A stretch of DNA of 64,000 nt from an uncultured Paraprevotella sp. (lineage in GTDB: Bacteria > Bacteroidota > Bacteroidia > Bacteroidales > Bacteroidaceae), in contig URKA01000006.1 of the NCBI GenBank assembly GCA_900548345.1, positions 1 to 64,000 of the forward strand. The letters run 5' to 3'. Position 1 is the first letter of the stretch. Each line of letters begins with the position of its first letter. Shown piece by piece: positions 28,570 through 37,529 of this stretch. The translations under genes and the position numbers were made by a program. The notes beneath the pieces were generated by a model. That model did no database searches and was not told where the DNA came from. It saw only the letters and a list, made by a program, of their open reading frames with translations.

Positions 28570-28644
28570 ACACTCCTTGGCTCTTCCCTCCCGTTTCGAG
28601 ATTGGCGGGATGTCAAAAAACAGAATCAACTTGGGAGAACTTGA

Positions 28645-28917
28645 AAGAGAAAAAGATATAACCGGACAAGGAGCTGCAAGCCGGAGACGGAAGCGAAATA
28701 CCGACCGGCCTTGGAACTATACACAGCCACCAGCCTCTCCACAGCCGAGATATGTCGGCCGTGCGGAGTCTCCATCAGCGGATTTTCCCGTTATATAAAT
28801 ACTTATCATCGTCATTTGATGCTGGAACGCAACGGCATCAGATGCCGTTCGGAAGAAGCCGACAGCATCAAGATAAGGCAGAGTAAGGGTAGAAGTAACC
28901 AAAAGCAATTATTATAA
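28645..28917 (+). pseudogene. helix-turn-helix regulator fragment
   Basis: In the frame ending at 28917, KYRPALELYTATSLSTAEIC and the following GVSISGFSRYINTYHRHLML closely resemble the first repeat of a multi-HTH protein that often accompanies fimbrillin-type loci in Bacteroides. The frame opens after a stop at 28642 without a normal start (TTG at 28711 is possible) and ends after about 90 codons, whereas the family is several hundred residues long. Its stop codon abuts the stop of the convergent regulator gene. Confidence 0.5.
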
Positions 28918-30903
28918 TCAGGAACCTCCGTCAGGGCGTTGCTGGAGGTACTCCGAAGGCTTGCAACCGTATTCTTTCTGGAAACATTTGCTGAAATAAC
29001 TCGGCGAACTGAATCCTGTGGCTTCAGCGATTTCCGCTATCGTCATATCTCCCTGCCTCAACAGCTCCACAGCCTTGCGCAAACGAATCATACGGATAAA
29101 AGCTACCGGTGACTTGTCGAGCACCGCCGTCAGCTTCTTGTACAGCCCGGAACGCTCCATACAGATGTCACGGCTCAACTGCTCCACCGAATAAGAAGAG
29201 TTGGACAGATTGCATTCCACAAGTGCCGTAGCACGGTTCAGGAAGTCCATTTCCGCCTCGCTCATCGCCGTCTGTTCTTCCGGTTCGTCCTTGTCCGTCA
29301 GAACCACGTTGACGGCACATTCATATTGATTGCACTTCTCTATCAGGTCTTGTATACGCATCAGCAACATGTCTTCACGGCTTTTCCGCTCGGAACGAAG
29401 GCGCATCCTGCGTATATAGAGCCAGACCGAAAGGACAAGCAACGACAAGAACAAGAAAACATAGGCTACATACGCCGGAAATGTCGCCCACCAGGGATGA
29501 CGTATCGTCCACCCTATCCTCCTGACTCCTCCGTCCCACCGGTCGGCATTCGCCGACACCATGACCTCAAGCACATATTCTCCCGGTGACAAATTCACGA
29601 AAGACAAACGCAACCGTCCCCGGTCATCAACCAGTTCCGGCGCCGAATCAGCCGTTACAACCTGCCACTCATCCCCATGTCCGGAAATCCTGTAACGCCA
29701 GTACACATTCCGGGGACGCACATACTTCATGGAAGAAAACAGGAATGTCAGGTCGTTGTCGTCGTAACCGAACTCCAGATGCTCTGCATAGGGTGCATCT
29801 TCCGCCATTCCACCACTCCACACATCCAATACTTTGCCATGCAAATACACGGAATGTAAAAGGGGAGTCAGATGTATATCACGTTCACGCGTGTCGAAAA
29901 TACCGCTGAGCGGGGATGAATACAACACTCCTTTATGGTAGCTTCCCAGCCAGATACCTCCTTCACGGTCCTGACAGACCGTGTTAAGCCCGGTGGTCAG
30001 CATCGTCCCGTCCGGCAACCTCAGTGAATTGAACTGCACGGATTCATGGTTCTGCAGGTTGTATACGACATAACCGCTTGATGTAGTAATATAGGCTACA
30101 CGGGCAGCGGTCACCACCAACGTGTGAAGCTGCGTATCGGCCTCCATCAGTCTGCTCCAGGACATCGTCAGCGGGTCAAAGGAAAGGAATACGGAACGGC
30201 GGTTACCCATGCGTATCTGATAGAAACACCCACCTACCGCACGGACAATAAGGGAAGTCTTGTCGAACGAGGCCTGTTCACTTTCTTCGTATGCCGGACA
30301 GACGGCCGTCATCTCACCGGTCTCCGCATCAAACACAACCACCTTTCCCTGGTGTGTAAACACATAAACCCGTTTCTCATACACATCCAGGTCCTGCACA
30401 TTTCCCGCGCCGTCCGGCAGTACCAAGGTCATGTCGTTGCGGTTATTCACCAAACGCCGGCCGTCGACAAGCCACAGGTCTTTATCGGAATCCACAAAGA
30501 AATCGGTTGCCGTAGGGTCACGGAACAAAGAGTCACAACGGGAAACAAAGCGCAACGTCCGCAGATTCAGACACGACACCCGGCCCGTATTCTTTATCCA
30601 AAGCCTCTGCTCTCCATCCACATACAGATGGGTGTAGCCTTTGTAACCTTGTATCGCAGACTCATAAACCTTGTCCCGCCGTATACTTCTGAATGATACG
30701 CCATCGTAGATGTTGACATAATCCCACGTGACCATCACCATACGGCCGTCTTCCAGCTGCAACATCTGCAGCACGTCAAGCCCCTTCAACCCTTGTTCAT
30801 CGGTCAGTGTGTAATAAGTCTTGTTCTCCCCCTGCACGGCAAAAGGAAGGACAAAGAGCAGAAAGCCCAGCACAAGCCGGAAAAAACATTTAGAGAGTGA
30901 CAT
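28918..30903 (-). CDS. membrane-spanning AraC-type one-component regulator
   Basis: 661 residues: signal/anchor (1-24), periplasmic sensor built like the beta-propeller of Bacteroides hybrid two-component systems (25-370), a Y_Y_Y-like domain (375-465, DLTFLFSSMKYVRPRNVYWRYR), one transmembrane segment (472-496), a short linker and an AraC DNA-binding domain (563-655; TIAEIAEATGFSSPSYFSKCF). Histidine kinase and receiver domains, normally present in hybrid systems, are absent, so signalling would pass directly across the membrane. It overlaps wbqC by 14 bases at the end of the dapB operon. Its target genes are unknown. Confidence 0.85.
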   Translation of the reverse strand: MSLSKCFFRLVLGFLLFVLPFAVQGENKTYYTLTDEQGLKGLDVLQMLQLEDGRMVMVTWDYVNIYDGVSFRSIRRDKVYESAIQGYKGYTHLYVDGEQRLWIKNTGRVSCLNLRTLRFVSRCDSLFRDPTATDFFVDSDKDLWLVDGRRLVNNRNDMTLVLPDGAGNVQDLDVYEKRVYVFTHQGKVVVFDAETGEMTAVCPAYEESEQASFDKTSLIVRAVGGCFYQIRMGNRRSVFLSFDPLTMSWSRLMEADTQLHTLVVTAARVAYITTSSGYVVYNLQNHESVQFNSLRLPDGTMLTTGLNTVCQDREGGIWLGSYHKGVLYSSPLSGIFDTRERDIHLTPLLHSVYLHGKVLDVWSGGMAEDAPYAEHLEFGYDDNDLTFLFSSMKYVRPRNVYWRYRISGHGDEWQVVTADSAPELVDDRGRLRLSFVNLSPGEYVLEVMVSANADRWDGGVRRIGWTIRHPWWATFPAYVAYVFLFLSLLVLSVWLYIRRMRLRSERKSREDMLLMRIQDLIEKCNQYECAVNVVLTDKDEPEEQTAMSEAEMDFLNRATALVECNLSNSSYSVEQLSRDICMERSGLYKKLTAVLDKSPVAFIRMIRLRKAVELLRQGDMTIAEIAEATGFSSPSYFSKCFQKEYGCKPSEYLQQRPDGGS

Positions 30904-31540
30904 CCGGCACTGAATCTTGCAACACCAATATACTTTCGGGTCCCATATTGAACAAGAGGTCCGCCATGCTCAGGTTCGGGAGGAAACCATGTTTCTCACG
31001 GAACACCTGATAATAAGGACGGGGAGAGAAATTTGTGTCCCGGACATGATTTACTTTCGGGGAAATCGACATGCGGAAGTCATCGCAAGACACAGCATCG
31101 CCCGTCACGCCGTATACCTGCGTACGGGAAACATCCGGAGACAAACCCACAAGCTCGCATACTTTTTGCCGTATAGCCTCGTTGAAGTCGACCAGAAAGT
31201 CCCATCTGCGGGTATAGAAAGGCAGGAAATCATCGGCATAATATTCAAAGAAAGGTGTGTTCCGATAGGCACTCTCCAATGCATTCCAGTGCAAATGCCG
31301 CCAGTTGCCATGGTCGGAAATGCGGATGTCCTTTATCGGACATTTCCCGTTCTCCGGCTTCACGACGGGAACGGTAAGTGTCTGCGTACCGTTAGGCGAT
31401 GCGATGATGCAACGGTTGCGGTAGCTTTGTTTCACATAATGCTCATACGCCTCAATCCACACATCCTCATACGCGTAAAGTTTGGTGTAGTACTGCACCG
31501 GCGCCCAATATGCCGAAGAAAGAAGAACCGTTCTGTCCAT
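30890..31540 (-). CDS. WbqC-family protein
   Basis: 216 residues of the WbqC-like family, recognisable from the N-terminal VLLSSAYWAPVQYYTKL, the YVKQSYRNRC segment and central NTPFFEYYADDFLPFY. Some members occur in polysaccharide loci; the biochemical role is unproven. It is 2 bases after the second signal-peptidase-like gene and overlaps the downstream regulator gene by 14 bases, so translational coupling is likely. Confidence 0.85.
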   Translation of the reverse strand: MDRTVLLSSAYWAPVQYYTKLYAYEDVWIEAYEHYVKQSYRNRCIIASPNGTQTLTVPVVKPENGKCPIKDIRISDHGNWRHLHWNALESAYRNTPFFEYYADDFLPFYTRRWDFLVDFNEAIRQKVCELVGLSPDVSRTQVYGVTGDAVSCDDFRMSISPKVNHVRDTNFSPRPYYQVFREKHGFLPNLSMADLLFNMGPESILVLQDSVPDVTL

Positions 31541-31542
31541 TT

Positions 31543-32292
31543 TTACCTTATATTTTCACGACCGACCTTCATCAGCGTGCGTGAGATACGAAACGGGGCA
31601 TACCATGGTGCATCGGCGTTCCAGGAATAAAGGACACAACCGATACGCCCTATCAGGCACTCGTCCGGAACAAAACCGAACGTACGGGAATCGGCCAGAT
31701 TGTCGGCACGCGCCGATGACACCCAATAGTAGTCATGCTTGAAACGATAGCTCGACACGAAATGTCCCGACACGCACAAAGAATCCGAGATAATGGCGGA
31801 ATGCAAACCTTCATGGGTATTGATGACATGGTTATACCATTGTATGTTGTCGGGAGTGATGGCCACATAGGCATCCTTACGGGGCACTTCCACCGTTTTG
31901 CAAGGCCTTCCGTCACGGGGACGGTGGCGAAACACCCGCCCTTTGGAGTCAATCCACAAGGAATCTCCCGGAACGGCGTAACAAAAGCCCACGAAAATAT
32001 CCTGTTCGTCCACATACGTGCTGTCGCTTCCACCCGAAGGGTTGTTGAATGCCAACCAGTCTCCACGCTCAGGCCGGGCTTCTCCCCAACGTACGTATCC
32101 CCACCAACGCATGGGAGAGAGCCGCAGGCCGTAGGACCACTTGCACACCGCAACCCTGTCGCCGGCCATGAATACGGGACGCTCGCCGTCTCCGGGTATC
32201 TTGAGCAAAGATACCCCGCACCGGCGGACCAACAAGACGCAAAGTCCCGCCACCAGCAACACAGCCAACCATTTCCCTATTCTCCCCGGCAT
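31543..32292 (-). CDS. signal peptidase I paralogue lacking catalytic residues
   Basis: 249 residues of S26 fold with one N-terminal membrane segment. By eye it aligns without gaps to the active LepB upstream over the Ser box: IPSSSLEKSLLVGD there, IPGDGERPVFMAGD here, so the nucleophile Ser98 corresponds to Gly36. In the Lys box YVKRCVGLPG aligns with FVGFCYAVPG, so Lys253 corresponds to Gly102. The structural box (ADSRTFGFVPDE) remains. It is probably inactive as a protease and may be a partner or scaffold for LepB, 5 bases upstream. The role is inferred. Confidence 0.75.
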   Translation of the reverse strand: MPGRIGKWLAVLLVAGLCVLLVRRCGVSLLKIPGDGERPVFMAGDRVAVCKWSYGLRLSPMRWWGYVRWGEARPERGDWLAFNNPSGGSDSTYVDEQDIFVGFCYAVPGDSLWIDSKGRVFRHRPRDGRPCKTVEVPRKDAYVAITPDNIQWYNHVINTHEGLHSAIISDSLCVSGHFVSSYRFKHDYYWVSSARADNLADSRTFGFVPDECLIGRIGCVLYSWNADAPWYAPFRISRTLMKVGRENIR

Positions 32293-32297
32293 CCGTA

Positions 32298-33746
32298 CTA
32301 TTTGATATTATCCACCCAACGGAACAGACGGTTCCAACGCACCCAACCGTCGAACATGCCACGGTCTTTGTCGAGAGAAAGCCATACAAGTATCGGCTTG
32401 CCCACAATATGGTCTTCAGGTACAAAGCCCCAATAGCGGGAATCGGCGGAATTATGACGATTGTCTCCCTGCATCCAATAATAATCCATCTTGAACGTAT
32501 AAGTATCGGTTTCCTTGCCGTTGATGAAAATCTTTCCGTCATGCACCCTCAGGTCATTTCCCTCATAGACACCGATAGGACGTTCGTATATGGCTATATT
32601 GTCCATTGTCAGACGAATGGAATCTCCCTTGGCCGGAATCCACACGGGACCGTAGTTGTCGCAGGTCCAGTCTTTATACATATTGAGCGGATACAGGCTT
32701 TCCGACCCGAAGTTACGGGTGTCGAGCGCAATGTCTTCCACGATGTCGGGACAGGCTTTCAGGCGTTCGTATGCCTTGCGGGTAAGCGGCATGCTGCCGC
32801 CGGAATACAAGGACGACAGGTCTTCCCGGCTGATTCCCAGCTCGCGTACCAGCGCATCGGGAATGTCTTGTTTCAATGTAAGCATATAATTATATTGCAC
32901 GTTGTCGGGTTCTTTATTAGGCTTTCCGTCCAGATAAACGATACGGTCTTTAATCTGCAAGGTCTGTCCGGGCAGTCCCACACAGCGTTTCACATAGTTT
33001 TCCCTACGGTCGACCGGACGCCACATCACCCCGCCGTATTCCTGCGGATTGATATCGATTCCCGCCCGTCCCAAATCATAGATATAGCCGAAAAAGTCGC
33101 GTTGCTGCTGACGGGTAAGCGAATCCATGGGCGGAAACTCTTTGTTGGCCTGCATATACATCGCATACCCAATCTGATAAGCCATGCCGTAGAAATCCAT
33201 GTTCTGATAGGCCGGATTCACCGCCACGGTGTCTCCCGACGGATAATTGAACACCACGATGTCGTTCAACTGCACTTTCCCTCCTTTGACGCGTTTGTAT
33301 TTCCATTGCGGCCATTCGATATAGGATTTGCATCCGAGCACAGGCATGGTATGCTGCGTGAGAGGCATGGAAAGGGGCGTCTGCGGCACACGCGGACCAT
33401 AGCTCATCTTGCTGACAAACAGATAATCTCCTACCAGAAGGGACTTCTCAAGCGAAGAGGAGGGTATGGTATAGTTCTGAAAGAAGTAGATGTTGACGAA
33501 ATAGACCGCCACAAGAGCGAACACAATGGCATCCACCCAACTCATGATGTTACGCGTCAGGGCATTGGGCGAGTCTTTCCACCACGTCCACGGAATCTTC
33601 TTTGTAATATAGGCATCGTAAATGAAAGGAATGACAATCACTCCCCACCAACTCTTTATCCACACCAGGAAAGCCACATAAAGGCACACCGCAACTGTCA
33701 TTTTAATCCACTGTGCCTTTGTGGGTCTTGGCTTTATTCGTTCCAT
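32298..33746 (-). CDS. lepB: signal peptidase I
   Basis: 482 residues, long for the family owing to insertions between catalytic boxes. Membrane segments at about 14-46 and 70-90; nucleophile Ser98 in IPSSSLEKS; general base Lys253 in YVKRCVGLPG; and the C-terminal box GDNRHNSADSRYWGFVPEDH. It removes signal peptides from exported proteins at the outer face of the inner membrane. It lies 40 bases after dapB in the same operon, an arrangement common in Bacteroides. Confidence 0.95.
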   Translation of the reverse strand: MERIKPRPTKAQWIKMTVAVCLYVAFLVWIKSWWGVIVIPFIYDAYITKKIPWTWWKDSPNALTRNIMSWVDAIVFALVAVYFVNIYFFQNYTIPSSSLEKSLLVGDYLFVSKMSYGPRVPQTPLSMPLTQHTMPVLGCKSYIEWPQWKYKRVKGGKVQLNDIVVFNYPSGDTVAVNPAYQNMDFYGMAYQIGYAMYMQANKEFPPMDSLTRQQQRDFFGYIYDLGRAGIDINPQEYGGVMWRPVDRRENYVKRCVGLPGQTLQIKDRIVYLDGKPNKEPDNVQYNYMLTLKQDIPDALVRELGISREDLSSLYSGGSMPLTRKAYERLKACPDIVEDIALDTRNFGSESLYPLNMYKDWTCDNYGPVWIPAKGDSIRLTMDNIAIYERPIGVYEGNDLRVHDGKIFINGKETDTYTFKMDYYWMQGDNRHNSADSRYWGFVPEDHIVGKPILVWLSLDKDRGMFDGWVRWNRLFRWVDNIK

Positions 33747-33786
33747 ATCTGTCCGTTTAAATGATGATAACTATTCTTGTTCGGGT

Positions 33787-34542
33787 TTAAAACTGAAAAA
33801 GGTCTTCCATCGTCAACAACCCTTCATGCGTGGCCGTATACTCTGCGGCCAGCACGGCTCCCAGGGCAAACCCTTTACGGCTGTGGGCGTCGTGCGTAAT
33901 CGTAATCTTGTCGGCCTCGCTGTCGTATATGATGGAGTGTATGCCGGGCACCTCGTCGCGACGTATGCTGTCGACGGGCAATTCGTTCTGCGCACAGGCA
34001 TCCGTTCCGGTCAGTGTCCCGTCGGGAGCAAGGAAAGTTCCCTTGACCCAGTTTGTTTTCCGTTCCATATTCTCCAGTATGCCCTCGGCCAGCGTAATGG
34101 CCGTACCGCTTGGAGCATCCAGTTTGTGCACGTGGTGCACTTCTTCTATCTTCACGTCATATTCGGGAAAACGGTTCATGATTTTCGCCAGGTATTTGTT
34201 GAGTGCGCCGAACACGGCCACACCCAGGCTGAAGTTGGAACTCCAGAAAAGCGTCTGCCCTTCTTCACGGCAAAGGCGCTTCACCTCTTCCCCGTGTTCG
34301 GGAATCCAGCCCGTGGAGCCGGACACCACCTTGACACGATGGGCGAAGGCCCGGAGATAATTGTCGTATGCCGTATGGGGCGCGGTAAATTCGATGGCCA
34401 CATCCGCACTTTTAAACGCCTCCGAATCAAAATCCTCACGGTTGTCTATGTCGATGATGCTTACAATCTCATGTCCTCTTTCCACGGCAATCTGTTCGAT
34501 CATGTGCCCCATCTTGCCGTATCCAATCAATGCAATCTTCAT
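33787..34542 (-). CDS. dapB: 4-hydroxy-tetrahydrodipicolinate reductase
   Basis: 251 residues. N-terminal NAD(P)-binding motif GYGKMG (8-13), catalytic EVHHVHKLDAPSGTA containing the His and Lys that hold the substrate, and normal length. It reduces the dihydrodipicolinate-level intermediate in lysine and diaminopimelate synthesis. First gene of a five-gene leftward operon (dapB, lepB, lepB-like, wbqC, regulator) and divergent from the DUF2851 gene. Confidence 0.95.
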   Translation of the reverse strand: MKIALIGYGKMGHMIEQIAVERGHEIVSIIDIDNREDFDSEAFKSADVAIEFTAPHTAYDNYLRAFAHRVKVVSGSTGWIPEHGEEVKRLCREEGQTLFWSSNFSLGVAVFGALNKYLAKIMNRFPEYDVKIEEVHHVHKLDAPSGTAITLAEGILENMERKTNWVKGTFLAPDGTLTGTDACAQNELPVDSIRRDEVPGIHSIIYDSEADKITITHDAHSRKGFALGAVLAAEYTATHEGLLTMEDLFQF

Positions 34543-34574
34543 AAATCTTGTATAAACTTAAATATTTTACCTCA

Positions 34575-34582
34575 CAAAGATA
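34575..34582 (-). promoter_or_regulatory. putative -7 box of the dapB operon
   Basis: On the minus strand TATCTTTG matches TAnnTTTG, 32 bases before the dapB start. No TTTG was found 19-21 bases further upstream, so only half of the promoter is supported. Confidence 0.4.
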
Positions 34583-34603
34583 GGGATTTGCATTGAATTT
34601 CAT

Positions 34604-34611
34604 TACTTTTG
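34604..34611 (+). promoter_or_regulatory. putative -7 box of the DUF2851 gene
   Basis: TACTTTTG fits TAnnTTTG and lies 34 bases before the ATG at 34646. A TTTG at 34587 is only 13 bases away, too close for a standard -33 box. Confidence 0.35.
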
Positions 34612-34645
34612 TTAGTAAAAATAAACTTTTCGACCTTAGAGTACC

Positions 34646-35944
34646 ATGGAAAAGCTGCTGCATTACGCATGGAAATATAAACTGCTTCCGCTCAAACCGC
34701 TGCTGACGACAGACGGCAGACCGGTGGAGGTCATCGAACCGGGAAACCTTAACCGTAATGCCGGACCCGACTTTTTCAATGCGAAAATCAAAATCGACGG
34801 TACCACATGGGTGGGCAATGTGGAGATTCACCAAAGGTCGGGCGATTGGTACAGGCACGGACACCATGAAGACGGGAACTATAACAATGTGGTGTTGCAC
34901 GTATCGGAAACGGCAGACAGCCCCATTGTGACGAAAGACGGCCGGATGGTGCCCCAAATCGTGATTGAGATACCGCCTCATCTGGTCCGTAATTACAAGG
35001 AACTGTGCACCACGGCCGATTATCCGCGCTGCCACCGTATCGTGCCGGAAATCGACGGTTTTACCGTACACAGCTGGATGAACGCCTTGCTGTATGAACG
35101 GCTGGAACAACGCGCGGAAACCGTATCGAACCGTGTCAGGGCATTGCAGGGCGACTGGGAAAGGGCTTATTTCATCACCCTGTCCCGCAACTTCGGCTTC
35201 GGCATCAACGGAGAGGCATTCGAACAATGGGCGCACCACATTCCGTTGCAGGCCGTAGCGCACCACAGGGACAACGCATTCCAACTCGAAGCCGTCTTCA
35301 TGGGGCAGGCCGGACTGCTCGATCTCGACACCATTCCCAAAAAGTATCTTGACGAGGCCATCGCAGACGATTATTATCCGCGCCTGAAAAGGGAATACGA
35401 CTATCTGGCGCACAAATTCTCGCTCACGCCCATGGACGCACAGGCGTGGAAGTTTCTCAGGCTACGGCCGCAGAACTTCCCCCACGTACGCATCTCACAA
35501 CTGACGGAGCTTTACCATGCGCAGACAGCCGGACTCTCGCACCTGCTGGAAGCGGAAAGTCTGGAGGACCTGCATCGGATGTTCTCCACGCACGCCACTC
35601 CCTACTGGGAATCGCACTACACATTCGGATGCCCCGGCATGAGAAACACAAAGGCACTGACGCCCGGCTCGCTGAACCTGATTGTCATCAATACCGTTGT
35701 GCCGGTGCTGTACGCATACGGACAGACCCATCACAATGAGACGTACTGCGAACGTGCCTTGCACTTCCTCGAATCGCTCAAGGCTGAAAACAATTACATC
35801 ATCCGCCAATGGGCCGAACTCGGCATCAAAGTGGAAAGCGCCACGGATTCGCAGGCCCTGATACAACTGAAGAAAGCGTACTGCGACCGCAACTACTGCC
35901 TGCACTGCCGCTTCGGCTATGAATTTCTAAGAAGCAAACAATAA
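34646..35944 (+). CDS. DUF2851 family protein
   Basis: 432 residues, cytoplasmic, full length for DUF2851. The start (EKLLHYAWKYKLLPL) and the following GNLNRNAGPDFFNAKIKIDG and WVGNVEIHQRSGDW are family hallmarks. Widespread and conserved in Bacteroidota but without a known function; the N-terminal part hints at a nuclease-like fold, which I cannot confirm. Followed after 15 bases by a thioesterase and then dprA. Confidence 0.9.
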   Translation: MEKLLHYAWKYKLLPLKPLLTTDGRPVEVIEPGNLNRNAGPDFFNAKIKIDGTTWVGNVEIHQRSGDWYRHGHHEDGNYNNVVLHVSETADSPIVTKDGRMVPQIVIEIPPHLVRNYKELCTTADYPRCHRIVPEIDGFTVHSWMNALLYERLEQRAETVSNRVRALQGDWERAYFITLSRNFGFGINGEAFEQWAHHIPLQAVAHHRDNAFQLEAVFMGQAGLLDLDTIPKKYLDEAIADDYYPRLKREYDYLAHKFSLTPMDAQAWKFLRLRPQNFPHVRISQLTELYHAQTAGLSHLLEAESLEDLHRMFSTHATPYWESHYTFGCPGMRNTKALTPGSLNLIVINTVVPVLYAYGQTHHNETYCERALHFLESLKAENNYIIRQWAELGIKVESATDSQALIQLKKAYCDRNYCLHCRFGYEFLRSKQ

Positions 35945-35959
35945 CATTATACAACATAT

Positions 35960-36367
35960 ATGGAACATATCTTTGAACTGGAAATGAAAGTCCGCGACTA
36001 CGAATGTGACCTTCAGGGTATCGTCAACAACGCGAACTACCAACATTACATCGAGCACACACGCCATGAGTTTCTGCTCGCACACGGCATCAGCTTCGCC
36101 GACCTGCACGCACGCGGCATCGATGCCGTGGTGGCACGGCTCAGCATGGCATTCAAGACGCCTCTCAAAAGCGGAGACCGGTTCGTCAGCAAGCTACACG
36201 TGGCGAAGGAGGGCATCAAATATGTATTCCATCAGGACATCTACCGCCTGCCGGACCTGAAATGCTGCATCAAAAGCCAGGTGGACACCGTATGTCTCAT
36301 CAACGGAAGACTGGGCACATGCGAGGAACTCGACCGCCTCGTACCGCCCCCTGCCACAGGTTCCTGA
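35960..36367 (+). CDS. acyl-CoA thioesterase, YbgC/4HBT hotdog family
   Basis: 135 residues, a single hotdog fold. The family signature is seen in DLQGIVNNANYQHYIEHTRH, with the catalytic acidic residue expected at the Asp of YECDLQG. It would hydrolyse acyl-CoA thioesters in the cytoplasm; chain-length preference cannot be read. It is 15 bases after DUF2851 and 17 before dprA, so probably one operon. Confidence 0.85.
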   Translation: MEHIFELEMKVRDYECDLQGIVNNANYQHYIEHTRHEFLLAHGISFADLHARGIDAVVARLSMAFKTPLKSGDRFVSKLHVAKEGIKYVFHQDIYRLPDLKCCIKSQVDTVCLINGRLGTCEELDRLVPPPATGS

Positions 36368-36384
36368 ATCCAAGCCCTCATGAC

Positions 36385-37509
36385 ATGACCGAACAGGAAA
36401 TTATCTGCACAATGGCACTCACCAGAGTACCTCACCTGAACATTGCCACCCAGCATGCCTTGTTAAACAAGCTGGGAAGCGCAACCGCCGTATTCGAGCA
36501 CCGCAGGGACATCCGTGATTTCCACCCCGAAGCGTCCGACAAACTGACCGAGGCACTGGCTGAAATGGAGCGGCAAACCGCACGAGCAGAAGAAGAACTT
36601 GAATTTGCGGCCAAGAACAAGATACAATGCCTGTGCTATCACGACACGGCTTACCCTTCCCGGATGAGGGAATGCGACGACGCCCCCCTCATCCTGTACT
36701 ACAAAGGAAACGCCGACCTGAACCGGAGGTACGTCATCAACATGATAGGCACGCGGCACTGCACGGAATACGGAAAGGACATCTGCCGACATTTCCTGGC
36801 TGAACTGAAACGCCTGAGACCGGATACGCTCATCGTTAGCGGGCTGGCTTACGGCATAGACATACACAGCCATCGCGAGGCATTGCTCAACGGGATGGAC
36901 ACGGTAGGCGTCCTGGCACACGGACTGGACCAGATTTACCCGCGCATGCACCGCGAAACGGCCGTGGAAATGCTTTCGCACGGGGGCCTGCTCACGGAAT
37001 TCATGAGCCGGACGAATGCCGACAAGGTGAATTTCGTCCGCCGCAACCGCATCGTGGCAGGCATATCGGATGCCACCGTCGTGGTGGAATCCGCAGAAAA
37101 AGGCGGCGCCCTCATCACCGCAGACATCGCTTCAAGCTACCACAGGGACATATTCGCCTTTCCGGGCAGAACCCAGGACCGGTATTCACAAGGATGCAAC
37201 CGGCTGATTCGCGACAACAAGGCGGCTTTGTTGCAAGACGCGGAAGACTTTGTAAAGGCCATGGGATGGCCCGCGGCCGGCGCAGAGGGAAAAACGGCAC
37301 AGCAAACCGTCCAGAGGGAACTGTTTCCCGACCTCGGTCCGGAAGAACAGCTTGTCGTAAACACGTTGTCGAAAGCGGAAAGCATGCAAATCAACAGGAT
37401 TGCCGTCGAGACCGGCCTGCCCGTCCACAAACTGAGCTGTTTCCTTTTCAACCTTGAAATGAAAGGTATTGTCCGACTGACGGGCGGAGGCACATACCGG
37501 CTTTTATAA
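36385..37509 (+). CDS. dprA: DNA-processing protein DprA
   Basis: 374 residues. Rossmann-like DprA core with VSGLAYGIDIHSHREAL, GVLAHGLDQIYPR and FVRRNRIVAGISD, and a C-terminal winged-helix domain (from about 300, LSKAESMQINRIAVETGLPV). It loads RecA onto incoming single-stranded DNA during transformation. ATG 36385 is used; an in-frame ATG at 36262 lies inside the thioesterase gene and gives an unrelated N-terminal extension. Confidence 0.93.
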   Translation: MTEQEIICTMALTRVPHLNIATQHALLNKLGSATAVFEHRRDIRDFHPEASDKLTEALAEMERQTARAEEELEFAAKNKIQCLCYHDTAYPSRMRECDDAPLILYYKGNADLNRRYVINMIGTRHCTEYGKDICRHFLAELKRLRPDTLIVSGLAYGIDIHSHREALLNGMDTVGVLAHGLDQIYPRMHRETAVEMLSHGGLLTEFMSRTNADKVNFVRRNRIVAGISDATVVVESAEKGGALITADIASSYHRDIFAFPGRTQDRYSQGCNRLIRDNKAALLQDAEDFVKAMGWPAAGAEGKTAQQTVQRELFPDLGPEEQLVVNTLSKAESMQINRIAVETGLPVHKLSCFLFNLEMKGIVRLTGGGTYRLL

Positions 37510-37529
37510 CCTATCCCCGACAAAGACTT

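Noticed and set aside
28490..28798. 102-codon open frame downstream of the recombinase chimera
   Set aside because: It overlaps the recognisable HTH remnant in a different frame and has no family-like sequence.
37510..37529. Fluoride riboswitch ahead of crcB
   Set aside because: The gap after dprA is only 20 bases, too short for the aptamer, and no such structure was seen in the end of dprA.
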